Of a stretch of DNA of 64,000 bases, positions 12,401 to 28,769 are shown piece by piece. Both the position numbers and the translations under genes were made by a program. The notes under the pieces were generated by a model. That model saw only the letters and a list, made by a program, of their open reading frames with translations, did no database searches and was not told where the DNA came from. The DNA is from Argopecten irradians (lineage: Eukaryota; Mollusca; Bivalvia; Pectinida; Pectinidae), in the NCBI RefSeq assembly GCF_041381155.1, contig NC_091142.1, forward strand, positions 10,163,340 to 10,227,339. The letters run 5' to 3'. Position 1 is the first letter of the stretch, and each line of letters opens with the position of its first letter.

Positions 12401-15400
12401 ACTTGACATTTCTAGCAAGCAGAATTTTATATCAATAACCACTCCATCTCTGTCTCCGACTATGAAAATTGAAGGCTCTGTGTGTGACAATTATGTGAAA
12501 CAAGTGATTGGTACTGTGACCAGGTTTGATACAACCCTTCATATGAGTAACAGTCTTGTATTTGTGAAACAGTTATCCATTTGAGTATTCAATAGGTTAC
12601 CCAAATGTAGGATTCTGTGAAAGAAAAATGAAAGAAGTTGTAAATATTTTTTATTCAAAATAACGCGCCATAATTTGTACAAGGCACCATTATGATCACC
12701 GTATGATCATGTATATTATAAAGACAAAATTCTAGGTGGTGATGCCCAGTACTAGTGCCAATGCATACAGTATTATATGAACATTGTATCATCATGCAGT
12801 TTATTTTTTGTGCATTCCATACTTTTAACAGATTGATACTACCGTTAGACTCGTGCGTTACATCATGCAATACGTAAAGCAATGTGTTGTTTGTAGGTCT
12901 GTGTTACCAAAGAAGGTTCCTGTGCACAATATGGCATGCTAACAACAGAAAAGGTAGACAGTGGAGAATGTCTTTTTAAAGTGCCAAGGAAATTGCTCCT
13001 TCATCCTAAAACTTCTGCAATATCACGCTTATTGAAAAAAGGTACCCGTAGCGTATCATATGTATGTCTTAATACTGTACATGACTACTGTAAACTGACT
13101 TATTTCTGTGATGTCTTCGTTTTACGTTCAAGACGTATTAAGTTGTACTTTACATGTATTTGAAACATTTTGTGATTATCATTATTCACATATTTTGCAA
13201 AAAAAAAAATTATACCCTGAAGAAACTGGTATAGTGAAATCAATTCTTATATGATTAATCTGGCAAAGTAAAATTTGTTTTAATGTATGCTGTTTATCAA
13301 TGAATTATTTTTTTGCCAATAAGAAAATCTACTAATTTAATATTTACTTTTTATGGTGTATGATTGAAAAAAAATCTATCTGTTAAATATATACTTTTGT
13401 CATGTACATTTTTTATTTAAAGATGCTCCACCGCCGACTGAGCATAAATGATATTCATCATTTGAACAATAATTGGTGTTTAATCGTATATATATATGTC
13501 TAATTAAGACAAAAAATAATTGAATTAATTTATTTTGCCTTTGGTGCATGCGCAATCAGTACTTCATTCCATATAGGATATAGTGACACAGAATTTTTTC
13601 GGGATGCAATTAATTATTTTTCATATTTTTAACTTCAAGTAAATTTAGAAGCTTAAACTTTTCAATGGTGGTGATGGTGTAAAGTAAGTAACTTTTGTAA
13701 CTGAAGAAAAATACCAAATCGTCTGCTCATGTTTTTGATAGTGAAAAAATACCATTTGTCAGCGATGGAGCATCTTTAACTTCTATATAAATATTTATAA
13801 AATGGCACAGTACACTGTAATCACTTGTCCTCTTGTAGAAGCTGCAGCACTGACGAGTGACAGTGGATGGGTACCTCTCCTCCTGGCCCTGATGTACGAG
13901 TACAACAACCCAGAATCAACATGGCGTCCTTACCTTGACCTTGTACCAGACTTCAGAGAACTTGACCTTCCTATGTTTTGGCCTGAGTAAGTTGAAATAA
14001 GATATGGTCTCATTTCAAATTGATGGTTGTGGAATTTGGTTTGGTTAGTTTAAGGTCCTATTAACAGCCAAGGTCATTTATGGACGTGCCAGGTATTGAT
14101 GGTGGAGGAAAGCCGGAGTACCTGGAGAAAAACCAGTGATCAGCAGTCATAAGTTGACAACTGCTCCACATAGGTTTCGAACTGGCGACCCAGAGGTGGA
14201 GGGCTTGTGGTTATGTGCCTGGACATCTTAACCACTTGGTCACTGTGACCCATATAGGCTGTGAAGTCCCTCAAAAATACATGTATTTGATTCCACCACA
14301 TTTGTGAGTGGAGAAGAAGATGTTTGAAATTTTGGTAAATTTTACCCCTTTTGGCCCCTCCCACAGCCCCCTGGGGGGGACCATATAATTTACAAGTTTG
14401 ATTGGCCTTATGCCTTAGAAGGTAATTGATTTGTTACACTATCATTCATTTACTGTAAACCAGTATAATTTTTGGGTGCATTTTCAGGTCATCTGACCCG
14501 AAGGGTCAGGATGACCTATTGTCATCATGCACCGTCCGTCGTGCGTAAACTTTTCATTCAAACGACTTCTTCTCAATAACTGAGAGGCCCAGGGTACTGA
14601 AATTTGGCCTGTAGCATGCTGGAATGAAGGGCTACCAAGTTTGTTCAAATGAATGACCTTGACCTCATTCAAGGTCACAGGGGTTAAATAGGCTAAAATA
14701 TTTACACGACTATAATCTTGAAATAACTTTTTTTGTGAATAACTAAGAGCCCTAGAGACCTGATATTGGGATGAAGGGCTACCATATTTGTTTTAAAATA
14801 AATGACCTTGATCTTCATTCAGGATCACCAGGGTCAAAATGGCTTAAATATTTAAATGAGTATGTTGTATTGTGCCAATAGTCAGATGACCGTTAAGGCC
14901 CATGGGCCTCTTGTATTTTCACACATTAGATTCATGTCAATAAATTGTTGTATGAAAGATTCAAGTACAATAGAGTGTTTTTCTTGTAATTACTAAATTA
15001 AAGTGCCATTAAAAAATATTGTTGGCCATTGAGATTTGCCAATTTTAAAGAGATTAATTGTTAACATAAGGGATATTTTATACAGATCCAAACTGATTGG
15101 CCATATACTAGCTAGTGGTGATATAATCAGACATCCAATTTCTGCTCTTCGATGTTAGCAACAACAACATTTCATTGTCTTTTTTTTCGGTTGAAGAAAT
15201 GAGAGGGAATCATTACTTGGAACTGCCAACGGGATCCTAAAGTGTGTGGAAAGTGATATAAAATCACTAACAGCCGAATTCAACACTATCGTATTGCCTT
15301 TTGTTCAGAAACACTCTGATGTCTTAAGGTAATGTACTCAAATCATTCACATGTTGGTAAATCTAGTCAATCAATCATGTGACTCTGCATTTGTATTGTG

Positions 15401-18400
15401 TCTGCTACAACACTCTTCGACATTGAATTGTGTATTTTGCATATTATAGAGTTATCTGCCCTTGTGGGTAGGTATTGATTGTGATGTCATGTTTTTGCAA
15501 GCGTAACATCATACTTTTCAGAGAAAATGATGTGAAGTGTTCTCACAAAATAATGACATAACAATCAATACCTACTTGCAAGGGAGCTCTCTGTAAAATG
15601 CAAAGATGGAATAGGTATATATGAAGGTGCAAAAATGAGGCGTGGCTATATACATACCGCCTGGCGATTAGTCAATTATTGCCTTTCATATTTATCATTA
15701 TCAGTCCTGCCTGTGAAAGCCTTGACTTGTACAAGAAGATGGTAGCCTTTGTGATGGCCTACAGCTTTACCGAGCCTGCCCCAGACGAGGACCAGGCGAA
15801 GGAAGATGTCCCTACCAAGTCTGCTCCCATGATGGTTCCGATGGCCGACATACTGAACCACGTAGCTCACAATAACGCCGAGCTTCGTTTTGAGAAAGAG
15901 TTCTTAAAGATGGTTTCAACTGCTGAAATTGCTAAGGTTTGTTTTTATGTAAAAATATCATATAAACTTGGTGTTGGTGAATTACTAACTTAAAATCAAA
16001 TTTTAAAGGTCAAGAATACACCAGTTTGAGTTCCCTTAGCACTATCATATATTCTGTAGATTTTAAATTCTGACAAATAATTTAAGGAATGTTTAAGTTT
16101 GTTATCAAGGTAAAAAGAAAAATGGACAAAATCATTTGTAAACTTATTGAACTGATATGTACACAAATCAAGCAAAATTACAATAAAACTAAAAGCAACA
16201 ATCACAATTAAAAAAAAAAACCATCTTTTGAAAGCAATCTCTTAGCTTAACTTTGTGGACCACTTTTACCTTTCGATGGATATTATATACATGCTTGACT
16301 GAAATATGCAGTGAAAGTTTCTCATCAAGTTTTTTCAGTTAAGCCTCATGACCAGCTAATTAGTCAGTTCTTCCAATTCCTGCTGAAACCGACTTTAGTC
16401 AGCCTGTTTGTTGTACGATCACTTCATATTTTGGAATATGGATAATTCAGAAATAAAACCGATTTTAAAGTTAATTTTAACGTCAAGTCTAGTAATTCAA
16501 TAAATATTTTGGTGTGAAACTTCATTGGGAAAGGACCAAATCATATTTTATATAAATGAGTTTGGTCCGACCCCTAGGGTCAGAGGGGCAGGGCCTCAAA
16601 AGGGCAAATTTTCTTAATTTTAGCTTTAAAGTCCTACTCCTCCTTCATCCTTGGATGGATTTTCATCCATATTTGGTGTGAAACTTCATTAGGGAAGGAC
16701 AATCATATTTTATATAAATGAGCCTGGTCCGACCCCTAGGGTCAGAGGGGCAGGGCCACAAAAGGGCAAATTTTCTTAATTTTAGCTTTTAAATCCTACT
16801 CCTCCTTCATCCTTGGATGGATTTCATCCATATTTGGTTTGAAACATCATTGGGGAAGGACAATCATATTTTATATAAAATGAGCCTTGGTCCGACCCCT
16901 AGGGGCTGATGGGGGTAGGGCCCCAAAAGGGACAAATTTTCTTATTTTAGCTTTAAAATCCTACTCCTCTTTCATCCTAGGATGGATTTTCATCATCCAT
17001 ATTTGGTGTGTGAAACAATATTTGGGACGGGACAATCATATTTTATATAAATGAGGCCTCTTGGTCCAACCCCTAGGGGCTGAGGGGTGGGGGCCCCCAA
17101 AGGGCAAATTTTCTTAATTTTAGCTTTTAAAATCCTACTCCTCCTTCATCCTTGGATGGATTTCATCCATATTTGGTGTGAAACATTATTGATGAAGGAC
17201 AATCATATTTTATATAAATGAGCCTGGTCCGACCCCTAGGGTCAGAGGGGCGGGGCCCCAAAAGGGCAAATTTTCTTAATTTTAGCTTTAAAATCCTACT
17301 CCTCCTTCATCCTTGTATGGATTTCATCCATATTTGGTGTGAAACATCATTGGGGAAGGACAATCATATTTTATATAAATGAGCCTGGTCCGACCCCTAG
17401 GGGCTGAGGGGTGGGGCCCCAAAAGGGCAAATTTTCTTATTTTAAGCTTTAAAATCCTACTCCTCCTTCATCCTTGGATGGATTTCATCCATATTTAGTG
17501 TGAAACACATTCATTAGGTAAGGACATTCATATTTTATATATTTGAGATAGGTGTGACCCCTAGGGGCTGAGGGGTGGGGCCCCAAAAGGGCGAATTTTC
17601 TTATTTTTTTTAAGCTTTTTAAAATCCTACTCCTCCTTCATCTTTGGATGGATTTCATCCATATTTGGTGGTGAAAAATTATTGATGAAGGACAATCATA
17701 TTTTATATAAATGAGCTTGGTCCCCGACCCCTAGGGCTGAATGGTGGGGCCCTCAAAAGGGCAAATTTTCTTAATTTTAGCTTTAAAAAACCTACTCCTA
17801 CTTCATCCTTGGATGGATTTCATCCATATTTGGTGTGAAACATTTTTTGGGATGGACAATCATATTTTATATCAATACATGAGCGTGGTCCAACCCCTAG
17901 GGCTGAGGGGTGGGGCCCCCAAAGGGCAAATTTTCTTAATTTTAGCTTTAAAATCCTACTCCTCCTTCATCTTGGATGGATTTCATCTATATTTAGTGTA
18001 AAACATTATTGGGGAAGGAAAATCATATTTGATGTAAAATGAGCGTGGTCCAACCCCTAGGGGCTGAGGGGTGGGGCCCCAAATGGGCAAATTTTCTTAA
18101 TTTTAGCTTTAAAATCCTACTCCTCCTTCATCCTTGGATGGATTTCATCCATATTTGATGTGAAACATCATTGGGGACGGACAATCATATTTTATATAAA
18201 TGAGCCTGGTCCAACCCCTAGGGGCTGAGAGGTGGGGCCCCAAATGGGGAAAATTTTCTTAATTTTAGCTTTTTAAAATCCTTCTCCTCCTTCATCCTGG
18301 ATGGATTTCATCCATATTTGGTGTGAAGTATCATTGGGGACGGACTATCATATTACGAATGAGCCTGGTCCGACCCCTAGGGGCTGAGGGGTGGGGCCCC

Positions 18401-20488
18401 AAATGGGGAAATTTTCTTAATTTTAGCTTTAAAGTCCTACTCCTCCTCCATCCTTGGATGAATTTTATCCATATTTGGTGTGAAGCATCATTTGGGAAAC
18501 ACAATTATATTTTATATAAATGAGTCTGGTCTGAACCCTAGGAACTGAGGGGTGGGGCCCCAAAAGGGCAAATTTTCTTAATTTTAACTGGCTCACTTCC
18601 TGTTTTAAGGTTTCAGTCTCCGATCTCAATAAAAATTGGTGTATAGGGGTTTTAATTGATGCCGAACAACATGCAAACATTTTCGTAAAGATTTTGGTAT
18701 TCCAAGATGGCCGCTGGCCCACTTCCTGTTTTAAGGTTTCAGTCTCCGATCTCAATGAAAATTGGTCTATAGGGGTTTTAATTGATGCCGAACAACATGC
18801 AAACATTTTCGTAAAGATTTTGGTATTCCAAGATGGCCGCTGGCCCACTTCCTGTTTTAAGGTTTCAGTCTGCGATCTCAATGAAAATTGGTCTATAGGG
18901 GTTTTAATTGATGCTGAACAACATGCAAACATTTTCATAAAGATTTTGGTATTCCAAGATGGTCGCTGGCCCACTTCCTGTTTTAAGGTTTCAGTCTCCG
19001 ATCTCAATGAAAATAGGTCTATAGGGGTTTTAATTGATGCCGAACAACATGCAAACATTTTCGTAAAGATTTTGGTATTCCAAGATGGCCGCTGGCCCAC
19101 TTCCTGTTTTAAGGTTTCAGTCTCCGATCTCAATGAAAATTGGTCTATAGTGGTTTTAATTGATTCAGAAGGGGGAACTTTAGGTAAGGACAATCATATT
19201 TTATAAAGGACCGAGGTAAGACCCATGGGGATAGTATGACCGAGGTCCAAAATGGGAGCTTTGCTGAAATGGCTTTAAAATCTGACTATTAAGGGGAGCT
19301 GCAGCCATATGTCAGCGTGAGTGTTTTGATAAAACATGACTGACTTTTACAGGGTGCTGAAGTTTTCAACACATATGGTATGTTGTCCAACAAGGATGAA
19401 CTACACATGTATGGATTCTCCGAGAGGTACCCCAACAACGACAAAGACACTGTGAGTATTGAACAAGTAACAATACATAATGACATGAACTCTGCTTCGT
19501 TCTCATTTTCACTGTTCTGAATTTCTTTTAACCTAGCTTACAATGACTTTTACATTTATTGTTATGTAACTACAACTATCTACATTTCAAAGAAGGTCAA
19601 TGTCAAATATAAATGGTGGCAGCCATTTTGTCCTGCCATCCTCAAATCCTGATGTCACATCTTTGAATCGAGATTTTTTCGTGACATCACGTATTGTTTG
19701 TCATGACATTGGAATGGATTTCCTGCCAGCACAGCTAATGAAAATCATTCCAAATATCAACTAGTGACGCATGCAAAAATGATACATATATAGGTGAAGA
19801 AACTGTATTTTGGCAGATTATTGATCAATATAGGATCTTACATGAGTGTTCATTTCATATGAGATTTTATGAAACGAGTCTAAGAAGTTTTTATTTTTGT
19901 GAGCCTTGGAAAGCAAAAATTAAAACTTCGAGACGAGTTTCATAAAAATTCATATGAAATGAACACAAATTTAAGATAGTTTTTATCACATAACTACAAA
20001 TACTTACAAACCAAAGAATTTCACGTCAAAATGTATTCCGAAAATCCAGCAGAGACCGCCATTTTGTTCTTCCGTCCTCGTTAATCCTAACGTCACGTCA
20101 TTTTTCCTGACATCATTTTATTGTTTCTGTCTGACATCACAATGAATTTCCAGCCAATGAAAATCGCTCCAGGTCATAAAGGCAAAAATATTACACCGGC
20201 GAAATCAATGGATATCAGGCGGATTATGTGATAAATGAAGTTAAGTGATAAGAATGTATTGGCATATTACAGTTATGGAAACATCAGACTAAAATACTTC
20301 TCTCATCACTGTAGAAGATCTAGATTGATAATACATGTACATGTAGGTAGTAAATAGGTGTTGTAATATTTTTTGTACGGTAGGTTGATATCCCGGCTGC
20401 TGTGTTGAAGTCCATGGCTGGGGATCTAGAGGCCAATCAGACAGACAAGACTCTACTGGACGAGAAATGGGAATTTCTCATGGAACAG
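9489..20488 (+). CDS. SETD6: SETD6, SET-domain protein-lysine N-methyltransferase (3' end not found)
   Basis: Exons 9489-9626, 12897-13041, 13839-13986, 15197-15328, 15705-15936, 19353-19451 and 20384-20488 join in frame with GT-AG junctions and total 999 nt, 333 codons. The start is the ATG in AAAATGGCGGC. Order and sequence follow vertebrate SETD6: FLTWSKENNLWISPK; CAQYGM at the start of SET; SGWVPLLLALMYE; WRPYLDLVPDF...LPMFWPE; KKMVAFVMAYSF; the MVPMADILNHVAHNNAEL motif (NH core); and EVFNTYGMLSN with the NTYG tyrosine matching the residue described as catalytic in the human enzyme. Known SETD6 is nuclear and monomethylates RelA among other proteins. The sequence stops after KWEFLMEQ, so most of the C-terminal substrate-binding (Rubis-subs-bind) domain, about 120-140 residues, is not seen before the convergent C1orf50 gene. 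Confidence 0.93.
10243..10856. mobile_element. 614-bp element with long terminal inverted repeats (CAGGTTGGGCACCCTGC)
   Basis: The two ends are reverse complements over roughly 150 bp: CAGGTTGGGCACCCTGCATA with blocks of GGGTAACAGTTACCC at the left, and the matching CCAACCTG end at 10856. Short GTAACTGTTACTC units repeat inside each arm. The centre has no coding frame. It sits in SETD6 intron 1. A decayed partial copy is at 12525-12690. The target duplication is unclear. Confidence 0.85.
10877..11950. mobile_element. 1074-bp hAT-like element with 5-bp target duplication
   Basis: Starts CAGTGATTTTTTAGGG and ends GGAGAAAAATCACTG, flanked on both sides by TAAAC (10872-10876 and 11951-11955). 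Subterminal GGGAATGGGGTCC...GACCCCAG is shared with the shorter copy at 31391-31731. CAGTG ends resemble hAT transposons. No transposase frame is visible; the interior 11000-11700 is unrelated AT-rich DNA and may hold a further insertion. Confidence 0.8.
12525..12690 (+). mobile_element. Decayed partial copy of the CAGGTTGGG element
   Basis: CAGGTTTGATACAACCCTTC, GAGTAACAG, GTTATCCATTTGAGTA, AATAGGTTACCCAA and the CGCCATAATTTG block follow the same order as the left half of the element at 10243-10856, with many substitutions. The right half is absent. Confidence 0.65.
13421..13775 (+). mobile_element. 355-bp MITE, AGATGCTCCACCGC family (reference copy)
   Basis: Ends AGATGCTCCACCGCCGAC and (inverted) GTCAGCGATGGAGCATCT, flanked by TTAA at 13417-13420 and 13776-13779. 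The interior has TTGGTGTTTAATCGTATAT, GGTGCATGCGCAATCAGTAC and TTTTTTCGGGATGCAATTAA blocks. Copies in this window: 22000-22332 (minus, truncated), 38248-38604, 39569-39883 (diverged), 41423-41776, 43511-43793 (minus, deleted), 60998-61330 (minus, truncated), 63655-63889 (minus, truncated). It is non-coding and lies in SETD6 intron 2. Confidence 0.9.
14065..14260 (-). mobile_element. tRNA-headed SINE in SETD6 intron 3
   Basis: On the minus strand a tRNA-like head carries an A-box like TGACCAAGTGGTTAAGATG and a B-box AGTTCGAAACC, followed by the core GTTTTTCTCCAGGTACTCC and GGCACGTCC. This arrangement matches a SINE widespread in molluscs. It has no true tRNA cloverleaf, so it is not called a tRNA gene. 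Confidence 0.75.
14487..14915 (+). mobile_element. GGTCATCTGACCC...GTCAGATGACC repeat
   Basis: Begins AGGTCATCTGACCCGAAGG and ends GTCAGATGACCGTTAAGGCC, CATGGGCCTCTTGT. Internal units with CTGAAATTTGGCCTG, GAATGAAGGGCTACCA and AATGACCTTGACCTTCATT occur twice. It is a common bivalve dispersed repeat whose ends are inverted. It is non-coding. The unrelated element at 39900-39935 ends with the same GGGCCTCTTGT tail. Confidence 0.75.
15434..15615. mobile_element. Palindromic element GGGTAGGTATTGATTGTGATGTCA, copy 1
   Basis: Arms TTATAGAGTTATCTGCCCTTGTGGGTAGG... and ...CCTACTTGCAAGGGAGCTCTCTGTAAAATGC pair around a short centre. A second copy is at 23717-23893 and a stub at 23579-23612. It lies in SETD6 intron 4 and is a non-autonomous foldback element. 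Confidence 0.8.
16500..18595 (+). repeat. Satellite array of about 165-bp units, ~12-13 copies
   Basis: Each unit holds CCTACTCCTCCTTCATCC, GGATGGATTTCATCCATATT, GGTGTGAAAC, CAATCATATTTTATATAAAT, GTCCGACCCCTAGG and GGGGCCCCAAAAGGGCAAAT. Start positions of the GTGTGAAAC block step by about 160-175 bp. It lies entirely in SETD6 intron 5. Small open frames here arise from the repeat. Confidence 0.9.
18590..19165 (+). repeat. Satellite array of 126-bp units, ~4.5 copies
   Basis: Units of CTGGCCCACTTCCTGTTTTA...GGTATTCCAAGATGGCCG recur at exactly 126 bp (TTGGTATT at 18694, 18820, 18946). Because 126 is divisible by three, both strands stay open (170 and 242 codons), an artefact rather than a gene. 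The array directly abuts the 165-bp satellite, and the 165-bp unit's CAATCATATTTTATA block reappears just after it at 19191. Confidence 0.9.
19545..20235. repeat. Two direct ~240-bp modules around a 125-bp palindrome
   Basis: Modules at about 19560-19830 and 19985-20230 share ATAACTACAA, CAGCCATTTTGT, TCCTGATGTCAC, TTGTCTGACATCAC and CCAATGAAAATC-like blocks in the same order. Between them, 19848-19972 is an inverted repeat with arms GTGTTCATTTCATATGA. This is SETD6 intron 6 and probably a composite element. Confidence 0.65.
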
Positions 20489-20566
20489 GTCAGGATTATT
20501 TTATTTATGCTATCCTTTTTACTTCTCTTAATCATACTTGGTTTATTTTGAAGCTTTAAATTGCAG

Positions 20567-20707
20567 CTGAGCGTTTGTTATAACAAAATAGTGGAATCCC
20601 ACGAGGAGCAAAACACTAAACTTGTGTCAGCGCCTGTGGCCTATCAGGCTGCTTGCTGGTCTTATTTCAAAATGTTTAAAACTAGTAAGCAAATAGGTGT
20701 CAACTAA
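20567..20707 (+). other. Possible alternative terminal exon of SETD6
   Basis: Seventy-eight bases after the last recognised SETD6 exon, TTTAAATTGCAG is followed by 46 open codons in the correct phase (0) and then TAA. The peptide begins LSVCYNKIVESHEEQNTK and does not resemble the SETD6 C-terminus. Its base composition is richer in GC than its surroundings. It could be a truncating alternative end, or a chance open stretch. Confidence 0.25.
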
Positions 20708-25968
<5,261 letters not shown>

Positions 25969-26464
25969 TTTCTTATGTTTTGACAGCACAAGTTTAGTCT
26001 GTGGCCGAAGGAAATCCTACCGGAAGTGAAAATGAACCAACCACTGGATTCGCGATATTTATAAGGTATTCCCCGCTGACGTCATTAGATCACTCGGTAT
26101 TTTCCGCCACTTGTTTTACGGAAATATCCAATCGTACACGAAGTGTCCATTCAAGTCAAGTTCATAATTCACAAACAAGTTATTAGCTGTTGAATTCAAT
26201 ACCAATTATCAATGGAATAAGAAAAATCATATGACTGTATGAAAATCAACATATTTTTAAAAATGCAACATTTGATGAACATTCTAATTTGACTTCACCA
26301 GAGATTTATATAATACTATTTAAATCTCTGACTTCACGAAAAATATCTACATGTAACCGTAAAATCCCCATGACACCATGCATGTATATGGAATGAAGTA
26401 CTGATTATGCATCAACCACAAGCAAAAGCAGTTTTTATACCATTTTCCCGGTTCCGATGGATTT

Positions 26465-26735
26465 TCGGTAGATTTTTTTAAGTGTTTTGGAAACAACCTG
26501 GGCCGTTTTCATTTATTCGGAACAACCGGTTCGACCGTTGGTTAAAGTCATTATTTCAAGTATAAAACCTGACGGACCTGCAGTTTTTGATAAAGGCCTG
26601 TGAGGGCTTTGTCGAGGCTCGTCTGAAAACAATATAAAATCACCAGGTCCGTCTTTAATTAATAAACGAACAACAAGGTCCAAACAGTCAAACCTTATAA
26701 TCGAAAACGGCCTTGGTCACTTAATTCTTTGTAAG
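26465..26735 (-). repeat. Dispersed repeat with GGTCCGTC modules, copy 1
   Basis: The reverse complement (GTTTGACTGTTTGGACC, TTAATTAAAGACGGACC, AAACTGCAGGTC, CCGAATAAATGAAAACG) matches 32180-32445 on the plus strand block by block at about 70-75%. It is AT-rich and non-coding; it could be the untranslated end of a retroelement, perhaps the Penelope fragment just downstream. Confidence 0.65.
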
Positions 26736-26949
26736 GTCAATAAATCACGGCTTTTCAAATTCTGAACTATCTATTACGTAAAACTGATCAAGGAATAATT
26801 GCATGCATTCCAAAACACAGGGACCTGGCACGATTTTTTATACTAACAGTATACATATATATAGTCCGCTAAACCTGCCTTTATTATTAGGAGGTTGTTG
26901 TGGATTTTTTTTAATCTTTTTTATGCCTAACATATATTAGGTGAAATTT

Positions 26950-27239
26950 TCTTCAGTTTGGAAGTTTCAGTTTATGTAATAACATGCCCCGGATATAAGG
27001 AATTTTACATTGAAGAGACCAGTAATACACCGAGGGCCCGTGTCCGTGTACACAAACAACATATTAATGTACCGGAGTACAGGAAAATAAATTTAAGTGA
27101 ACATTTGGACATTTGCGGAAAGAAAAGGTTTACTATATTTCCGTTCTATAAAATGTTAAATAATAATACCATCCAAAGAAAAGAACAAGAAAAACAATTT
27201 ATTAGAACTCTGAAACCGAAACTGAATCGTTTGTTGTAA
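26950..27239 (+). pseudogene. Penelope-like element fragment: GIY-YIG endonuclease end
   Basis: About 93 codons ending at TAA 27237-27239. VYVITCPGYKEFYIEETSN followed by RVHKQHI, NLSEHLDICG and FIRTLKPKLNRLL is the C-terminal GIY-YIG domain of Penelope-like retroelements. The YIG motif reads YIE, so the glycine is lost. No reverse transcriptase is found upstream, so this is a 5'-truncated dead copy. A large hairpin follows at 27311-27470. Confidence 0.8.
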
Positions 27240-27310
27240 TTGTATAAATCAATTGTTATATGTATAATTACCTCCCTTAATATGACGTCACAATACACAA
27301 TGACTATTTA

Positions 27311-27470
27311 AGCAATAAACTGTTACCAGATTGGACATACAGTTGATATGAAGCCCATCCGGAAGGAAGATAAATAGAATGGCGCCCGTTAGGGCGCCAT
27401 GAATATTTATCTTTCGGACGGATGGGCTTCATATCAACTGTATGTCCAATCTGGTAACAGTTTATTACTT
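27311..27470. repeat. 160-bp near-perfect hairpin after the GIY-YIG frame
   Basis: Arms of about 70 bp (AATAAACTGTTACCAGATTGG... and ...CCAATCTGGTAACAGTTTATT) are reverse complements with few mismatches. The loop region is itself a small hairpin, GGCGCCCGTTAGGGCGCC. It begins about 70 bp after the element's stop codon. Confidence 0.9.
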
Positions 27471-28189
27471 ATATTTCCATTACGATCATTCAAATTCAAA
27501 ACTATACATGTATATCTTTTGAATTTCCCGCTTGCGCTAGTGTTGACGTCACCAAGTTCAATAAACGGAACAGCCATAGCATCAGCTTCTGAATATAGTT
27601 CAACACAAAAACGGTTTGAAACAAGCGAACAAATGAAATTTAAGCGATTAGTATTCTATAATACAGGCTATTTTGTCAACACGATAATACCGTTAGCATT
27701 TCATAGACCGCACAACTGTAAAACCACTTTTAAAAATATTTGACCGTTATGTATAGGCGTAAGTATACAGTGTATACATTGTCAGTGACGCGGCGGAAAC
27801 GTCAAATATTCATACGCTTGACCAGATTGGAGTTCATAGCCAGATATTGCCCATCTGGTTTAACATAGATTAAACGGGAAATTGAACGTTGAATGGAAAT
27901 ATACTGTCATGACGTCATCTAATGTTGTTAAGCATCTGAAGAACATGACGAAAGCGCTAATGCTAAACTAACAACGTGTTTCAATTTTTTATTTCTATAT
28001 GTTTACCGGACACTGAGAATTTAATGATATTCAATATATACACTGTATATATAAATCAACGACATATTATATTTCATATGGCAATGCAGTGGAAAAACTG
28101 ATGAAATCAGCTGTGATATTATTGTTAAATCATACATAGGGGTGGCTTGAAAAGGATCAATGTAAAATATAAATAGCTCAACATGGATA

Positions 28190-28350
28190 AGGCCAAAAAA
28201 ATAATATGTCTGTTTAAGGTTACCCGACCGATCAAAGACTCCAGTTCCGGCCATTTTTTTAGAGTGAAAGACTCTTAAAAAGAATCCTCCCGACCTACCG
28301 TCACTATTTTTCCCCAATGTAACCCTAAACAGACATATGTTTTTACGGCC
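28190..28350. mobile_element. GTCTGTTTAGGGTTAC-type TIR element, copy 2
   Basis: AGGCCAAAAAAATAATATGT...GTTACCCGACCG at one end and AACCCTAAACAGACATATGT...GGCCTA at the other. It has the same interior blocks as 8557-8800, shortened. Confidence 0.8.
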
Positions 28351-28769
28351 TAGTAAGAATTTATAAAGAAGAGGCTAGTTGGATGAGTATTTTAGACAGT
28401 TTTAAATGTGTATACACGTATATATGTACATGTAGGTTGGAAAGCTTCCGGAGACGTCTTTCCCACTTAGCTTCAGCAGCTAAAGCAAAAAAAAAAAAAA
28501 AAAAAAAAAAAACACTTCTAGCAATTCTTCATGAACACGGTCATTACCGTTGGAAAGAGCAAATTTTCTTTTCAAATCATCCTACTCAACAGTCACTAAG
28601 AGGGTAACAGTCCCGTTTCAACAAAAATGACACAAAAATGTCCTCAGTCGGGTCATGGAAATTTATGGTGCCACTTTCTCATGCCTCTACAATTTCATTG
28701 CATTTAGTTGACTCAAATGAAAAGGTGTGTATGCTCCGACACCTGACTTTTATTTGCTGTGACCATGTC

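Noticed and set aside
18465..19206. 242- and 170-codon overlapping open frames on opposite strands
   Set aside because: Both come from the 126-bp satellite, whose unit length is a multiple of three; there is no family resemblance and no splice logic.
27399..27743. 114-codon plus-strand frame
   Set aside because: It starts inside the right arm of a hairpin and shows no protein-like pattern.
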